The notes under the pieces: model-generated
Told to the model about the DNA's origin: nothing
The model's database searches: none
The model's input: the letters and a program-made list of their open reading frames with translations, nothing else
Program-made: the position numbers and the translations under genes
Part shown: piece by piece, positions 13,591 through 22,351 of the stretch
Numbering within the stretch: position 1 is the first letter of the stretch
Layout of the letters: every line of letters begins with the position of its first letter
From: Terebella lapidaria
Taxonomy: Eukaryota > Annelida > Polychaeta > Terebellida > Terebellidae
Length of the DNA: 64,000 nucleotides
NCBI GenBank assembly: GCA_949152475.1
Contig: OX424563.1
Location: 15,659,001 to 15,723,000, forward strand
Direction of reading: 5' to 3'

Positions 13591-15278
13591 TGAGGGAAAG
13601 ACCTTGGTTTGATGGACCGCTGGTTCGTACTGAATTTTTAGCTTACCGTCTCATGGCCCGATAAGTTATTGGCGTGGTTTTTCGTCCGTCGTCCGTCCGG
13701 GAAAACTTCCGGGGTTTAGGGGCTTGAAAAAGATGAAAATAGCCCTAAACCCTTTTTATGAGCAGACGTGTATATAGGGGAATAATTTGGGGATACGGGG
13801 CTCACACGGGTGAGGAAATTTAACATGGTGATTGGTGAAAGCCCTTTAACCTAAAAAGTTGGTACGTTCGTCCGTCGTCCGTCCTGCAAATAACTTTTTT
13901 TTGCCTTGATGAATTTACTAAAACATTCCTGAAATTTACTGAAACATTCCTTGGGCTAATACCCTGAGACGTTTTCTCCTTTTCCGTCTTTTTTTTTTAA
14001 TCGTTTTTGTCGATTTGGCTGCCATTTTTTATGAAAAGTGGCTAAATTTTGACTTTGATGGCCTTTTTCTCGAAAACTGTCTGATCAGTTTGAGATTTTT
14101 GTTTCAAGACATTTCCCTCATGTACATCAATAGCAAGTTTCATTGCCCTTGTATCGCCGGTCTGCGTGTGACAGCCATTTTGATTTTTTGACATGTCAGC
14201 GAAAAAAAATGTTATTGTCCCAAATCGAGCCACTATTTGTTCTAAGCCATTTTCAGCAAAAAAAATAAATTTTTTGGCCATTGAAAAAATTTTGGGGAAA
14301 TTTCACCCAATTTTTCTTTCATAATGTTAGCTTTGCGGGGGTAAACGCCTAGAACTTTTCAAGATAGAGCCTAAGTATTGGCACATTTAAATGGGAAATC
14401 ATATATTGCGGTTTGAATGATGACCTTGAATTTGACCTTGAATGACTTTGGAAGGTCGAAACCTTATTTTGTCACAAGAAATGATGATTTTTGTCTTTGG
14501 CTGCCATTTTCTCAAAAACTATTGACAATTTTCCTCAAAATGCATAAGATTCTCCCTATGTACCTTTGTGATGTGTATAAGTTTTGTTGCCTTTGAATCG
14601 ACGGTATGTGAATATATGTCATTAACGGAAGAAACCTTTCAAGATGTAACTTGATTTCGTATTATATTCCACACAGGAAATATGTCTTTGGCAACATTTA
14701 CGAACATGTTTTGACAATAGGTTTGAAGATCAGTTTAACAATTTATATTTGGGAAAATCAATACCTTGTGTAATTCTCATGATCTGTCGGTAAGCTGCAG
14801 CACCCTTGGTGCTACATTGTCTTTTTATGTGGCAAACAGGTAAATACGATCTATAAGTTAAATCCAATACGACTACCGTAGCGTAGTGTTAGTGTATCTA
14901 CTGTACTGTCACGAGTTGGACTCGGGCCAAATTAACGGCATGAAGAAATTATGATCGGAGAGATCATAATATTTAGACTTGAATTTTTTTTTTCATATCT
15001 CAATTATCACTGTCCGGCTCAAGTTATGACTATTTTTGTGTGTTAATTTCAGGCCTATGTCATGATAATATCTGCACCTAATTAGCAACAGTGTATTATA
15101 TTATAATGAGTATTCATGACGTCACATCGAAATTTGATTTTAATGAGCATAGAAATCTTAATAATAGGCTCATATTAATCATCTCTCACTATTCTTTCAT
15201 TTACAGGGCAGGGCGTGGGAATTCATTCGGGGCCTGTGCTCGGCTGCATGAGTGTGGCGCCTGTTGGTCGCGCCAAAA
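13591..15278. other. Loop region of the foldback element, non-coding
   Basis: No ORF with recognisable domains. It contains two CGTCCGTCGTCCGTCC-like tracts, a stretch with repeated TGACCTTGAATTTGACCTTG-type text near 14,430, and a 9-bp-arm hairpin at 14,948-14,970. The last 200 bp have higher GC and CpG content. Confidence 0.6.
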
Positions 15279-15323
15279 AGGAGTTCTTAGTTTCTCATAC
15301 ATCATGTGGCTACGCGCGGCCAG

Positions 15324-15408
15324 CGCCTCCTCTCGTCATAATGTTGCAGTAGTAATTTTGTCCACAACAATTACTACTGCATCATTATGACGACAGGCGG
15401 CGCTAACC
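15324..15408. repeat. ~40-bp-arm palindrome inside the right foldback arm
   Basis: A segment with CGTCATAATGTTGCAGTAG is followed, after a short loop around 15,363-15,368, by its reverse complement with ACTGCATCATTATGACGAC and GGCGGCGC. The left arm has only one half (13,515-13,546, same orientation as the right half here). The palindrome therefore looks like a local inverted duplication of arm sequence. Confidence 0.7.
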
Positions 15409-15633
15409 GCCGAGTGCTTCTTTCGTTGTGCGTTGTTCATCATGCGATATGCTATATTCTAAATGCAATGTGCTAAGTTCCATATGCATTGTGCCAGATG
15501 CGATTTGTTTTTGATAGTTTGCATGGACAAAGGTGTTAGAATTTGACATGATGAATTAAGCATTGAGAAAGTATCAGTAAGAACTTGGAAGTAAGCAGCA
15601 AGGATATGGAAGTTAGAACTATGCAGTAAGAAT

Positions 15634-15637
15634 ATAT
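15634..15637. repeat. Left target-site duplication of LTR retrotransposon
   Basis: ATAT, repeated at 25,779-25,782. Ty3/gypsy integrases usually leave 4-6 bp. The site is inside an AT repeat, so the exact length is ambiguous by a base or two. Confidence 0.65.
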
Positions 15638-15874
15638 TGTTGTGGGGCACGACCTGGGCGGGTAATGATCAGCTTACCAGTTGGCTGGAGCGATGCTATT
15701 CCCGTGTTGTCGGTCTGGTGTCCAAGTAACTTCTGGTTGTCCAGGTCGAGTTTCCGGCGGTTGTTACTGACACTCGCGAGGTGGCAGCACTTGCCGGGTG
15801 AAGTTCCCCAGACTAGACTGGTACGGTCAACCCGACTTGAATCAGGTATCCCAGTGGCAGGTCATTTCACCACA
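15638..15874 (-). repeat. 3' LTR (237 bp)
   Basis: On the plus strand it begins TGTTGTGGGGCACGACC and ends CATTTCACCACA; read in element orientation it is TG...CA bounded. It is identical to the right LTR except that it lacks one 105-bp tandem copy. I see no clear TATA box and no AATAAA inside it. Confidence 0.95.
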
Positions 15875-15885
15875 CTCTCCTCCGG
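15875..15885 (-). other. Polypurine tract
   Basis: Immediately upstream of the 3' LTR in sense orientation the RNA reads CCGGAGGAGAG. This is the expected position and composition for the plus-strand primer of LTR-element reverse transcription. Confidence 0.7.
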
Positions 15886-15920
15886 TTTCTTTTGGTGACG
15901 AGCAGGGTCTGAGGAAAAGT

Positions 15921-15936
15921 ACTAGCTAGGACTAGT
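15921..15936 (-). ncRNA. UUCNAG-type hairpin, 3' UTR copy 1
   Basis: Sense RNA ACUAG[UCCUAG]CUAGU: a 5-bp perfect stem. Here the closing GG/CC of the other copies is replaced by AG/CU, a compensated change. Confidence 0.6.
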
Positions 15937-15974
15937 GCTGTGGAGGGTGTCGGCAGATGTTCATTCTGATGATC

Positions 15975-15996
15975 GATACTGGCTAGGACCAGTACC
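15975..15996 (-). ncRNA. UUCNAG-type hairpin, 3' UTR copy 2
   Basis: Core CUGG[UCCUAG]CCAG, with the stem extending to 8 bp through one G-U pair. Confidence 0.7.
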
Positions 15997-16002
15997 AGGA
16001 AC

Positions 16003-16024
16003 GGTGCTGGCTGGAACCAGCACC
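16003..16024 (-). ncRNA. UUCNAG-type hairpin, 3' UTR copy 3
   Basis: Core CUGG[UUCCAG]CCAG, extended to a perfect 8-bp stem by GGUG/CACC. Confidence 0.7.
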
Positions 16025-16040
16025 TCGGGTTCCACGGGAC

Positions 16041-17792
16041 CTACAGCCGGAAGAACCGCATGGCGTTGCGGCATCCCAGTTCCATGATCAGGGCAGCTGG
16101 CAGGTTTTTTGCTTGTCCGACGGAGATGGCCACTAGATCCAGTTCCCAGGGATGAGCTGACTGATATGGAGCATCCGACTCCAGCAGGATACGGTCCAAA
16201 TCCATAGCCTGGATTAGCGGTGTTTGATCCTCGTCGCGGATTTTCTTCCCGAAGCCGAAGACGACATTGGGGAAGGCTGCCACCCACAACGGCATGTCCT
16301 GTAAGCTATGGAAGCAGTGCACGTAAATTTTGTGCTCGGCAGGTACGACCTCCCCTAGGATTCGGATGCAGTCATCCCGGGCGGTAACAGAGTTGGCGCG
16401 ATCCGGTCGGCAGTGAATCACGAGTGGCTTGTCCATTTCCACTGCTAGAGCACTCACCTCGCGAAGGTATTTCCGCTGGAACCCTCTCTGGAGCGGGCAG
16501 GAGTGGTGATAATAGTCGAGTCCGACCTCGCCTAATGCTACACATGTGGGTGATCTGGCGGCTTCTCGAAGCTTGGGGAAGTGACCTAACGGCAGCTGAT
16601 CACTAGCCACGTGTGGATGAGCTCCGAGTGTGAACCGCAGGCGGTGGTCCCGTATCAGGATTGGCAGGAAAGTGTCGGCAGAGGGAAAGTTGAGGGAGAC
16701 GATCAGCCGATCCAGCTCGAAGCGTGAGGCGTGGTCGAGGCGTGTGATGCGCAGCCGGTCTTCCAGTTGATGCCTCGAGTGTACTCGATGGCGATCCAAC
16801 AGTTTCTCCAAATGTACGTGGCTGTCGATTCCGTACACTGTGATGCACCGTTCCGGATCCTCTAACGACGCCCGACGGAAGTCTTCACGCTGAGGTGGGG
16901 AAGCCTCCTGCAGGAGCAGCAGCACGATCTTCCAGTGGAAAAGGGTCTCCAGGTGTGATGGGGGCTGAATGGAGTAGTTCACAACCGAGCGAGAACCCGG
17001 TTGCAAAGCTCTGCCTAATATGCTGAGGCACAGATGTTGCGAGGTGGGGATATCTCCAATGGCGTCAGGGGGAAACAATTGACGACGTCGAACATCAGCA
17101 AGCAGCTCGCCGGGGGTGTCGAGGCCACTGTAGCGAACAAGCCGGTCTAGCAGCCCTTTCATTGAGGCGATCCATGCACGGAGGCGGTTTCCGTCGAAGA
17201 CCGTGTCGTGTCCCTCCCCGTGCCTGGCCCGTAAGAAACAGGCGGCGCTTTCGTTGGCGTGGCAGGACCAGCAGGCGTGCTCCGGCACGAAGAACCAGGG
17301 CATGTGGAAGGCCTCTACGTGGCGGCGTAGCTTCGCTGTCTTCTTGTCACAAATAGGACACCACGAGCGACGGCTTGCTTGAGATCGGTGGGCGGACGTT
17401 GAGGCGCTACCCTGGCTCGAACCAGGTAGGTTCCTCCTTTCGGGTCGTGAGCCCTGATGAGAAGCGGGTGGATCTCCCAGACGCTGGTGCACTGGAACAC
17501 GGACTGATGCTGGGCGTTCAATCCTTTGGTGCAGGCGAGCATCACTCCTGGCCGACTGCATTCCAGACCCAGACGCTTGATCGATCCGTGACTCTCTCCT
17601 CGGAGGGTTGCGGGTCGTTGGTGGAGGGTCCCGTGCCCTGGCCCGGCTCGTACCAGACCGTACAGGGTGGCGGCCACGAGATCTACCACGAACCGCATGA
17701 CCCCTTTCATGACGCCATTCGCGTGCCTCCTCCTCCTCCTCTTCCTCTTCCTCGTAATCAGGACGAAACTTTGATTCATCCATCGAATCCAT
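16041..17792 (-). CDS. ORF3: zinc-finger plus TatD-family metal-dependent hydrolase
   Basis: Start at the ATG at 17,792; an in-frame TGA lies 27 nt upstream, so there is no longer form. 583 aa. Residues 14-24 are a run of acidic residues and about 30-140 are a low-complexity Arg/Ser/Pro-rich region. Two zinc-finger-like motifs follow: C145-x2-C148 with H158/H163, and C174-x2-C177 with H191/H195. From about 320 to the end is a TatD-like TIM-barrel hydrolase: IDSHVHLE (H325, H327), GEVGLDYY (E422), PLVIHCRP (H460), YVHCFHS (H492) and LLESDAPY (D540), matching the family's metal ligands in order. TatD enzymes are Mg-dependent 3'-5' exonucleases or DNases; this activity is inferred, not shown. 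The ORF lies 341 nt after pol in an arrangement where env sits in errantiviruses, but it has no signal peptide or membrane helix. How it is translated (spliced or subgenomic RNA) is not visible. Confidence 0.9.
   Translation of the reverse strand: MDSMDESKFRPDYEEEEEEEEEAREWRHERGHAVRGRSRGRHPVRSGTSRARARDPPPTTRNPPRRESRIDQASGSGMQSARSDARLHQRIERPASVRVPVHQRLGDPPASHQGSRPERRNLPGSSQGSASTSAHRSQASRRSWCPICDKKTAKLRRHVEAFHMPWFFVPEHACWSCHANESAACFLRARHGEGHDTVFDGNRLRAWIASMKGLLDRLVRYSGLDTPGELLADVRRRQLFPPDAIGDIPTSQHLCLSILGRALQPGSRSVVNYSIQPPSHLETLFHWKIVLLLLQEASPPQREDFRRASLEDPERCITVYGIDSHVHLEKLLDRHRVHSRHQLEDRLRITRLDHASRFELDRLIVSLNFPSADTFLPILIRDHRLRFTLGAHPHVASDQLPLGHFPKLREAARSPTCVALGEVGLDYYHHSCPLQRGFQRKYLREVSALAVEMDKPLVIHCRPDRANSVTARDDCIRILGEVVPAEHKIYVHCFHSLQDMPLWVAAFPNVVFGFGKKIRDEDQTPLIQAMDLDRILLESDAPYQSAHPWELDLVAISVGQAKNLPAALIMELGCRNAMRFFRL
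17407..17429 (-). ncRNA. UUCNAG-type hairpin inside ORF3
   Basis: Sense RNA core CUGG[UUCGAG]CCAG, then a bulged G on the 3' side, then a 4-bp CUAC/GUAG helix. This is the same 4-bp, bulged G, lower-stem layout as two of the leader copies. Another lies at 17,640-17,659 (loop UACGAG, 7-bp stem with G-U pairs). Confidence 0.6.
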
Positions 17793-18133
17793 TTTATAAT
17801 CTAACAAAGGGAATCCTCATTGGAATCATGGTCGTATTTGCAGCGATTTAATTCATCCGTTACTAATATTAAGATATACCAGCTCAGAACCAGTATTGTT
17901 TATCAATTAAATCAGTATTATGTTCGGAAATACGGATTTACCAGGGGGAGAATCAGCACCCTTTACAGATTTGAGAATAAAAAAAAAAATAATAATAATA
18001 AATTCTCAAATTAAATGACATACATTCTCACAGCTTCCAGAGCGCGTATTCACAATGCAGATAATAAAACCATCACCTGTGTGATATAACAAAACTTGAA
18101 TATACATATTTTACAATGTATGTACACCAATGT
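17793..18133 (-). other. pol-ORF3 intergenic stretch with an A/T-loop hairpin
   Basis: Non-coding 341 nt between the pol stop and the ORF3 ATG. Positions 17,969-17,978 (ATTTGAGAAT) and 18,002-18,011 (ATTCTCAAAT) form perfect 10-bp arms around a 23-nt A/T-only loop with an A run and ATA triplets. It could be a structural element or a small insertion. No obvious splice acceptor could be fixed by eye. Confidence 0.6.
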
Positions 18134-21100
18134 TCAGAAACATTCGTAATCATCCAGCCGCAAAGGTTTCTGTATTCTGCGACCACGACGTGTAGTCGTT
18201 ATCTTCTCTTCGACGGTGGTGTCATCACTATCAGATTCCGACGAGAGAGATGGACTTCCCGGGTCTATGTCGATTTTACCGAACAACTGCTCCAGGTGAG
18301 TAGATTCGATTGCAGAATCAGGGTCATCTTCATCGGATCGATGATGGTTTTCAGAGCCACCTAGCAAAAGGCTTCTTTTCCTGCGAATCCAAAGTGGAAT
18401 ATTGCGATCTTCACAAACCCGCAGTCGATCATGGTGAACCACTTTGCTTCGATCTCGGCGTCCTTCAATCGCATACAGCACTGGAGAGTGGGCTTTGACT
18501 ACCAGGTATGGTCCAGTGTAGACTGGTTGGAGCTTACTGCTTCTCCCGATTTTAGTGCTACTGTCCAATAAATATACAAGATCACCAGGTTCATAGGTGC
18601 GCTGTCGTAGCCGCTGGTCATAAATGGCCTTCTGACGATTCTGCTGAACCTGTAGAGTTTCTCGAGCTCTGTCATGTACCTGATGCATGTTCTTCAACAG
18701 AGTCTGTATGTATTGTGGAGGTTCCGTGGGTGTGGATGATCTCAAGCCGAACAACTCCTGAGGTAACGACACTTCCCGGCCCAACATCATCATGTTTGGA
18801 GTAAAACCCGTTGAGCGGTTCACCATGCTGCGTGCAGCCATACCCACAAAATGCAGGCAAGTATCCCAGCTTGTTTGATCTTCTCCAATGCAGCACCGTA
18901 TCATCTGCAATACCAAACGGTTATACCGCTCCACTTGGGCGTTGGAGCAGGGGTGATATGGTGTGGTCCTTGTTTTGGCAATCTCAAGGGCGTGGCACAT
19001 CGACTGAAAGAGAATACTTTCAAAATTCCGACCCTGATCGGAATGTAGAAATGTCGGAATACCGAAACGGGCTAGAACCTGTTTTATCAACACATCTATT
19101 ACTACTTCCGCTGACTGTTCAGCTACTGGATGACACTCTAACCACTTAGTGAATTGATCCACTATCATAACTACGTATTTATTTCCTTTGTCACTCTCGG
19201 CGAAAGGACCAAGAATGTCAATATGTAACCGTTCCATGGGATACCCTGCATGGCAGCTTCCCAGACGCGCTTTAGGTTTAACAGAAGGTTTCTTGCTGCG
19301 GTTGCAGACGTCACACGTACGAACATAAACATTGATGTCTTGCCGCATTTTTGGCCAGTAGAATGATGATTTGAGACGGTCGAAGGTGCGTTGTTGTCCC
19401 GGATGTCCTGCAGATTTCTTGTCATGAGCCAGGTCAAGTAGTTCGGCTCTTAATGATGAAGGAACCAATAGTTTAGGCGAAGAAGTCTCTCCGTCGATCC
19501 AGAGATAATACAAGACACCATCCCGCACCTGTAGGAGGTCATGATTTGTCCAGAGACGTTTTACAGTCGGACCTTTGAGAGAGAGTTCTTCGGGAGTTGG
19601 AATGTAGTCAGTCTCAATCCAAGTTAGCAGAGGACCTAGGGTCGGATCGCCAACTTGTGCAGTTCGCAACTCTTGCTTGGTGTATTTAGCTAGAGACAAT
19701 GAATCTTCGGCATTGTTAGTTGGAACGTCTGTGATGTCAGTAACGGAACGGACTCCGATGGGAACCACGTCGTCAACGTCTTCTGTGAAGCGACCCCAGT
19801 TGTCATGTGCTCGACGACAATAAGAGCATCCCCCACAAGGTAGAGACGCCGGCGATTTACCAGCATCATAACAGTTACACACAGTAGTAGAATCCGTCAT
19901 TCTCGAAAGAACATCAGCATTTTGATGTTTTCGACCGCTGCGATGGAGGATTTTCATGTCGAATTGACTAAGTTCTTCTAACCAACGAGCCAGTTGACCT
20001 TGGGGATGTTTGAAACGCATCAACCATACGAGACTATGGTGGTCTGTTCTCACGATGAACATCCTGCCAAGTAGATAGTGACGATATTGACGAGTGAACA
20101 TCACTATGGCTAGCAACTCCTTCCTGGTCGTACAGTAGCGTTTTTGTGCGTCAAGCAACGCTTTGCTAGCGAAAGAAATTGGTCTTTCAACTCCATCTTG
20201 AACTTGGTACAGAGCTGCCCCAATAGCTACATCAGAGGCATCAGTGTCGAGAATGAATTCTCCATCTTTTTCAGGGAACGCTAATACCGGATAGCTAGCA
20301 ATGGCTTCTTTCAGGGTGACGAACGACTGTTGATGTTCAGGGAGCCAGTCTAAGTTTTCAGGAGCTTTAGACCCAGTCAGCTGATAGAGGCAATGTGAAA
20401 TCGAGGCGTAATCTTGAAGGAAATCACGATGGTAATTCATGAAGCCAAGAAATGCAGAGAGCTCTTTTTTTGTGGACGGACGAGTCCAATTTTCGATGAC
20501 ACTTAGTTTCTCTTTGGAGACGTGCACTCCTTCACCATTAACACGTCGACCGAGGAAGTCTACTTCTGTCTTGAAAAGGTGACATTTCCTGGGTTTGAGT
20601 TTGAGATTGTACTCCCTGAAACGTTTGAAGACAGTTTGCAGATTAACAATGGCTTCTTCTAAGGTTGCTCCCAGGACGATCACATCATCGAGGTAGGCTA
20701 GAACCTCCCTCCAGGTCAGACCTTGTAGGACCAGAAACATCCCTCTCTGAAATGTAGCTGGTGCATTGCAGAGACCAAAGCTCATTCTGTTGTGTTCAAA
20801 TAAGCCATACCGGGTAATGAAAGCAGTTTTCGGTCGATCCTCAGGTTCGATTTCAATCTGCCAGTAACCCGCAGCTAAATCGAGAGTGCTGAAATAATGA
20901 GCGCCACTTAATGTGTCGAGACAATCTTCTATTAGGGGGAGAGGAAAGGTATCTTTCACGGTTTTGGCGTTGAGTTCCCGATAATCAATGCAATATCGGA
21001 CCGACCCGTCTTTTTTTCTGACGAGGACTGGAGCGGAGGCGTATTCAGAGTTGGAAGGGGAAATAACACCTTCACGTAACATACTCTGCAGATGTTGTTC

Positions 21101-22351
21101 TTCTTCAGCTTGGAAACTGATTGGTGTACGACGCATCTTCTGTTTCACAGGAGTTGGATCATGTAGTCGAATGTTGTGGCGAATGTCAGAAAAACAACCC
21201 AGATCTAGATCGTGACGTGCGAAGACGTCAGCAAAGTCGGTCAACATCGCGGCGACCCGTTGGTGATGTTCTGGTGCTAGATCAGTGATGCTGTCAGCGT
21301 AGAGTCCTCGTACATGCTCCGGCACAGTGTAGTTGTTGTCACTGGGGGCCAGGCTTTGGATGGCATAATCACCGTTGGTGCACGGTAGGTTGTTTCCATT
21401 CCTGGGCGCCAGGGAAGCAGATTCTGCGGTAGCAACTGTGTGTCCCTTATTCAGTGTTATCGGGTCTCTCCCGACATTGATAGCTCTGATTTTGACCGGT
21501 TGGGTAGTCTCGACATATATTCGTGGAAGAAACAACGAGTCATGTTGACATGGTTCTATCAACATTGGCATGTCGACATCATGGACGAAACCACACGGTA
21601 ACCAACAGCTTTCATTTGGAGGCAGTGTTATATTGTTGGAGACAATGACTTGATTTACCAGCTGGGGTGCTGAGGTATTACCCTTTTTCCAGCAGGCGAG
21701 CACCTGCTGTTCAGCGGGTGTACCTAGTGTAAGCTGACAATGTTGGAAATCAATACTACTGTCGTATTTCTTCAGAAAGTCATTTCCGAGAAGCATGTCA
21801 TCATTCAGGGGAGCAGTTACCAAGGTACAGTCATAGTTACGGCTGTTGATTGTTAACGGAATGTTAGTAAATCGTTTCCCTGCTACAAGTCCCTTCTTAA
21901 ATGCGCTTCGAAGTGTCACGGTGGTGAAGGCAGAAGGCAAATTACAGTCATTTATTACAGATTCATTCAGAACAGTTACATCTGCAGCAGTGTCTAGGAT
22001 GGCTTGAAGTTTCTGCTGATTTATCATAACTGGGATGATCATCGCACCACTGGACTGAGGCGTAGTAACTTGTGCTGTAGCGGGGGTAGTTGATGGACCG
22101 TCAATGTCAACACTAGGATGTTGATGTCCCGCCATGGACGGTGAGGGTGTTGATGTGGATGTGGATTTAGGTAACCTCGCTGGAACCAGGTTGCTGTCAT
22201 CCACGCTCAGAATGTTGGTTCGCTGATGGCCTTTCAAAGAGGTATGGACCAGGCCATGGCCGGAGGGCTTGGTCCAGTTTAGTTTTCCGGACTGGCTTTC
22301 TTCTGAGGGCAGTCCCGTGCATAGTGTCCGATTTGTTGACATGCGTGACAT
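18134..22351 (-). CDS. pol: Pol polyprotein: protease, RT, RNase H, integrase
   Basis: 1,405 aa from the ATG at 22,351. Retropepsin-like protease about 100-210 (AILDTAADVTVL with D120; LLGND 187-191). Reverse transcriptase about 425-605 (YCIDYRELN 453-461, STLDLAAGYW 488-497, YLDD 553-556). RNase H about 695-815 (likely catalytic D704, E745, D770, D813). A Cys cluster follows at 825-845 (CNC, CGGCSYC). Integrase: zinc-binding H976/H983/C1013/C1016, catalytic D1045, D1105, E1141 with the canonical 35-residue spacing, and a GPY/F module (YTGPYLV 1278-1284). The C-terminus is acidic then basic. All catalytic residues are present and no stop or frameshift interrupts them. The frame is -1 relative to gag and overlaps it by 73 nt. 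A TGA lies three codons before this ATG, so Pol is made either by -1 frameshifting in the short overlap or by initiation or reinitiation at this ATG. Confidence 0.95.
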   Translation of the reverse strand: MSRMSTNRTLCTGLPSEESQSGKLNWTKPSGHGLVHTSLKGHQRTNILSVDDSNLVPARLPKSTSTSTPSPSMAGHQHPSVDIDGPSTTPATAQVTTPQSSGAMIIPVMINQQKLQAILDTAADVTVLNESVINDCNLPSAFTTVTLRSAFKKGLVAGKRFTNIPLTINSRNYDCTLVTAPLNDDMLLGNDFLKKYDSSIDFQHCQLTLGTPAEQQVLACWKKGNTSAPQLVNQVIVSNNITLPPNESCWLPCGFVHDVDMPMLIEPCQHDSLFLPRIYVETTQPVKIRAINVGRDPITLNKGHTVATAESASLAPRNGNNLPCTNGDYAIQSLAPSDNNYTVPEHVRGLYADSITDLAPEHHQRVAAMLTDFADVFARHDLDLGCFSDIRHNIRLHDPTPVKQKMRRTPISFQAEEEQHLQSMLREGVISPSNSEYASAPVLVRKKDGSVRYCIDYRELNAKTVKDTFPLPLIEDCLDTLSGAHYFSTLDLAAGYWQIEIEPEDRPKTAFITRYGLFEHNRMSFGLCNAPATFQRGMFLVLQGLTWREVLAYLDDVIVLGATLEEAIVNLQTVFKRFREYNLKLKPRKCHLFKTEVDFLGRRVNGEGVHVSKEKLSVIENWTRPSTKKELSAFLGFMNYHRDFLQDYASISHCLYQLTGSKAPENLDWLPEHQQSFVTLKEAIASYPVLAFPEKDGEFILDTDASDVAIGAALYQVQDGVERPISFASKALLDAQKRYCTTRKELLAIVMFTRQYRHYLLGRMFIVRTDHHSLVWLMRFKHPQGQLARWLEELSQFDMKILHRSGRKHQNADVLSRMTDSTTVCNCYDAGKSPASLPCGGCSYCRRAHDNWGRFTEDVDDVVPIGVRSVTDITDVPTNNAEDSLSLAKYTKQELRTAQVGDPTLGPLLTWIETDYIPTPEELSLKGPTVKRLWTNHDLLQVRDGVLYYLWIDGETSSPKLLVPSSLRAELLDLAHDKKSAGHPGQQRTFDRLKSSFYWPKMRQDINVYVRTCDVCNRSKKPSVKPKARLGSCHAGYPMERLHIDILGPFAESDKGNKYVVMIVDQFTKWLECHPVAEQSAEVVIDVLIKQVLARFGIPTFLHSDQGRNFESILFQSMCHALEIAKTRTTPYHPCSNAQVERYNRLVLQMIRCCIGEDQTSWDTCLHFVGMAARSMVNRSTGFTPNMMMLGREVSLPQELFGLRSSTPTEPPQYIQTLLKNMHQVHDRARETLQVQQNRQKAIYDQRLRQRTYEPGDLVYLLDSSTKIGRSSKLQPVYTGPYLVVKAHSPVLYAIEGRRDRSKVVHHDRLRVCEDRNIPLWIRRKRSLLLGGSENHHRSDEDDPDSAIESTHLEQLFGKIDIDPGSPSLSSESDSDDTTVEEKITTTRRGRRIQKPLRLDDYECF
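19065..19084 (-). ncRNA. UUCNAG-type hairpins within pol (three sites)
   Basis: Here the loop is UUCUAG with a 7-bp stem containing one mismatch. Related sites are 20,690-20,710 (loop UUCUAG, stem with a bulged A) and 22,173-22,192 (loop UUCCAG, one mismatch). Being in coding sequence they are weaker evidence than the UTR copies. Confidence 0.4.
22279..22351 (-). promoter_or_regulatory. gag-pol -1 frame overlap
   Basis: The pol frame is open only from just after the TGA at 22,358-22,360. The gag stop TAA is at 22,279-22,281. Directly before that stop, gag reads G GAA AAC, which resembles but does not match the canonical X XXY YYZ slippery heptamer. Either this near-site is used or Pol starts at its own ATG. 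Confidence 0.5.

Larger units (their letters stand above)
15279..15637 (-). repeat. Right inverted-repeat arm of foldback element, inner segment
   Basis: Reverse complement of about 13,277-13,590, with roughly 45 extra bases that create a secondary palindrome (15,324-15,408). The arm is interrupted at 15,637 by the LTR retrotransposon and resumes at 25,779. Confidence 0.8.
15886..16040 (-). other. 3' UTR of the retrotransposon with three UUCNAG-type hairpins
   Basis: Short untranslated stretch between the ORF3 stop and the polypurine tract. It holds three hairpins in about 105 nt (15,921-15,936; 15,975-15,996; 16,003-16,024). In sense RNA the helices flank loops UCCUAG, UCCUAG and UUCCAG. 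Stems are perfect (the first 5 bp; the other two 8 bp, one with a G-U pair) although their sequences differ. Confidence 0.75.

Noticed and set aside
15961..16287. 108-codon minus frame overlapping the ORF3 end
   Set aside because: Shadow of ORF3 in another frame; low-complexity Gly/Ser/Pro composition.
17315..17779. 154-codon frame and the antisense 158-codon frame at 17,375-17,851
   Set aside because: Alternative-frame shadows of the Arg/Ser/Pro-rich N-terminal part of ORF3.
16041..17792. ORF3 as an envelope protein
   Set aside because: No signal peptide, no transmembrane helix, no furin-like site; the TatD motifs explain it better.
17793..17807. ORF3 start at a TTG five codons upstream
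   Set aside because: A TTG start is unlikely in an animal; the first ATG in frame is at 17,792.
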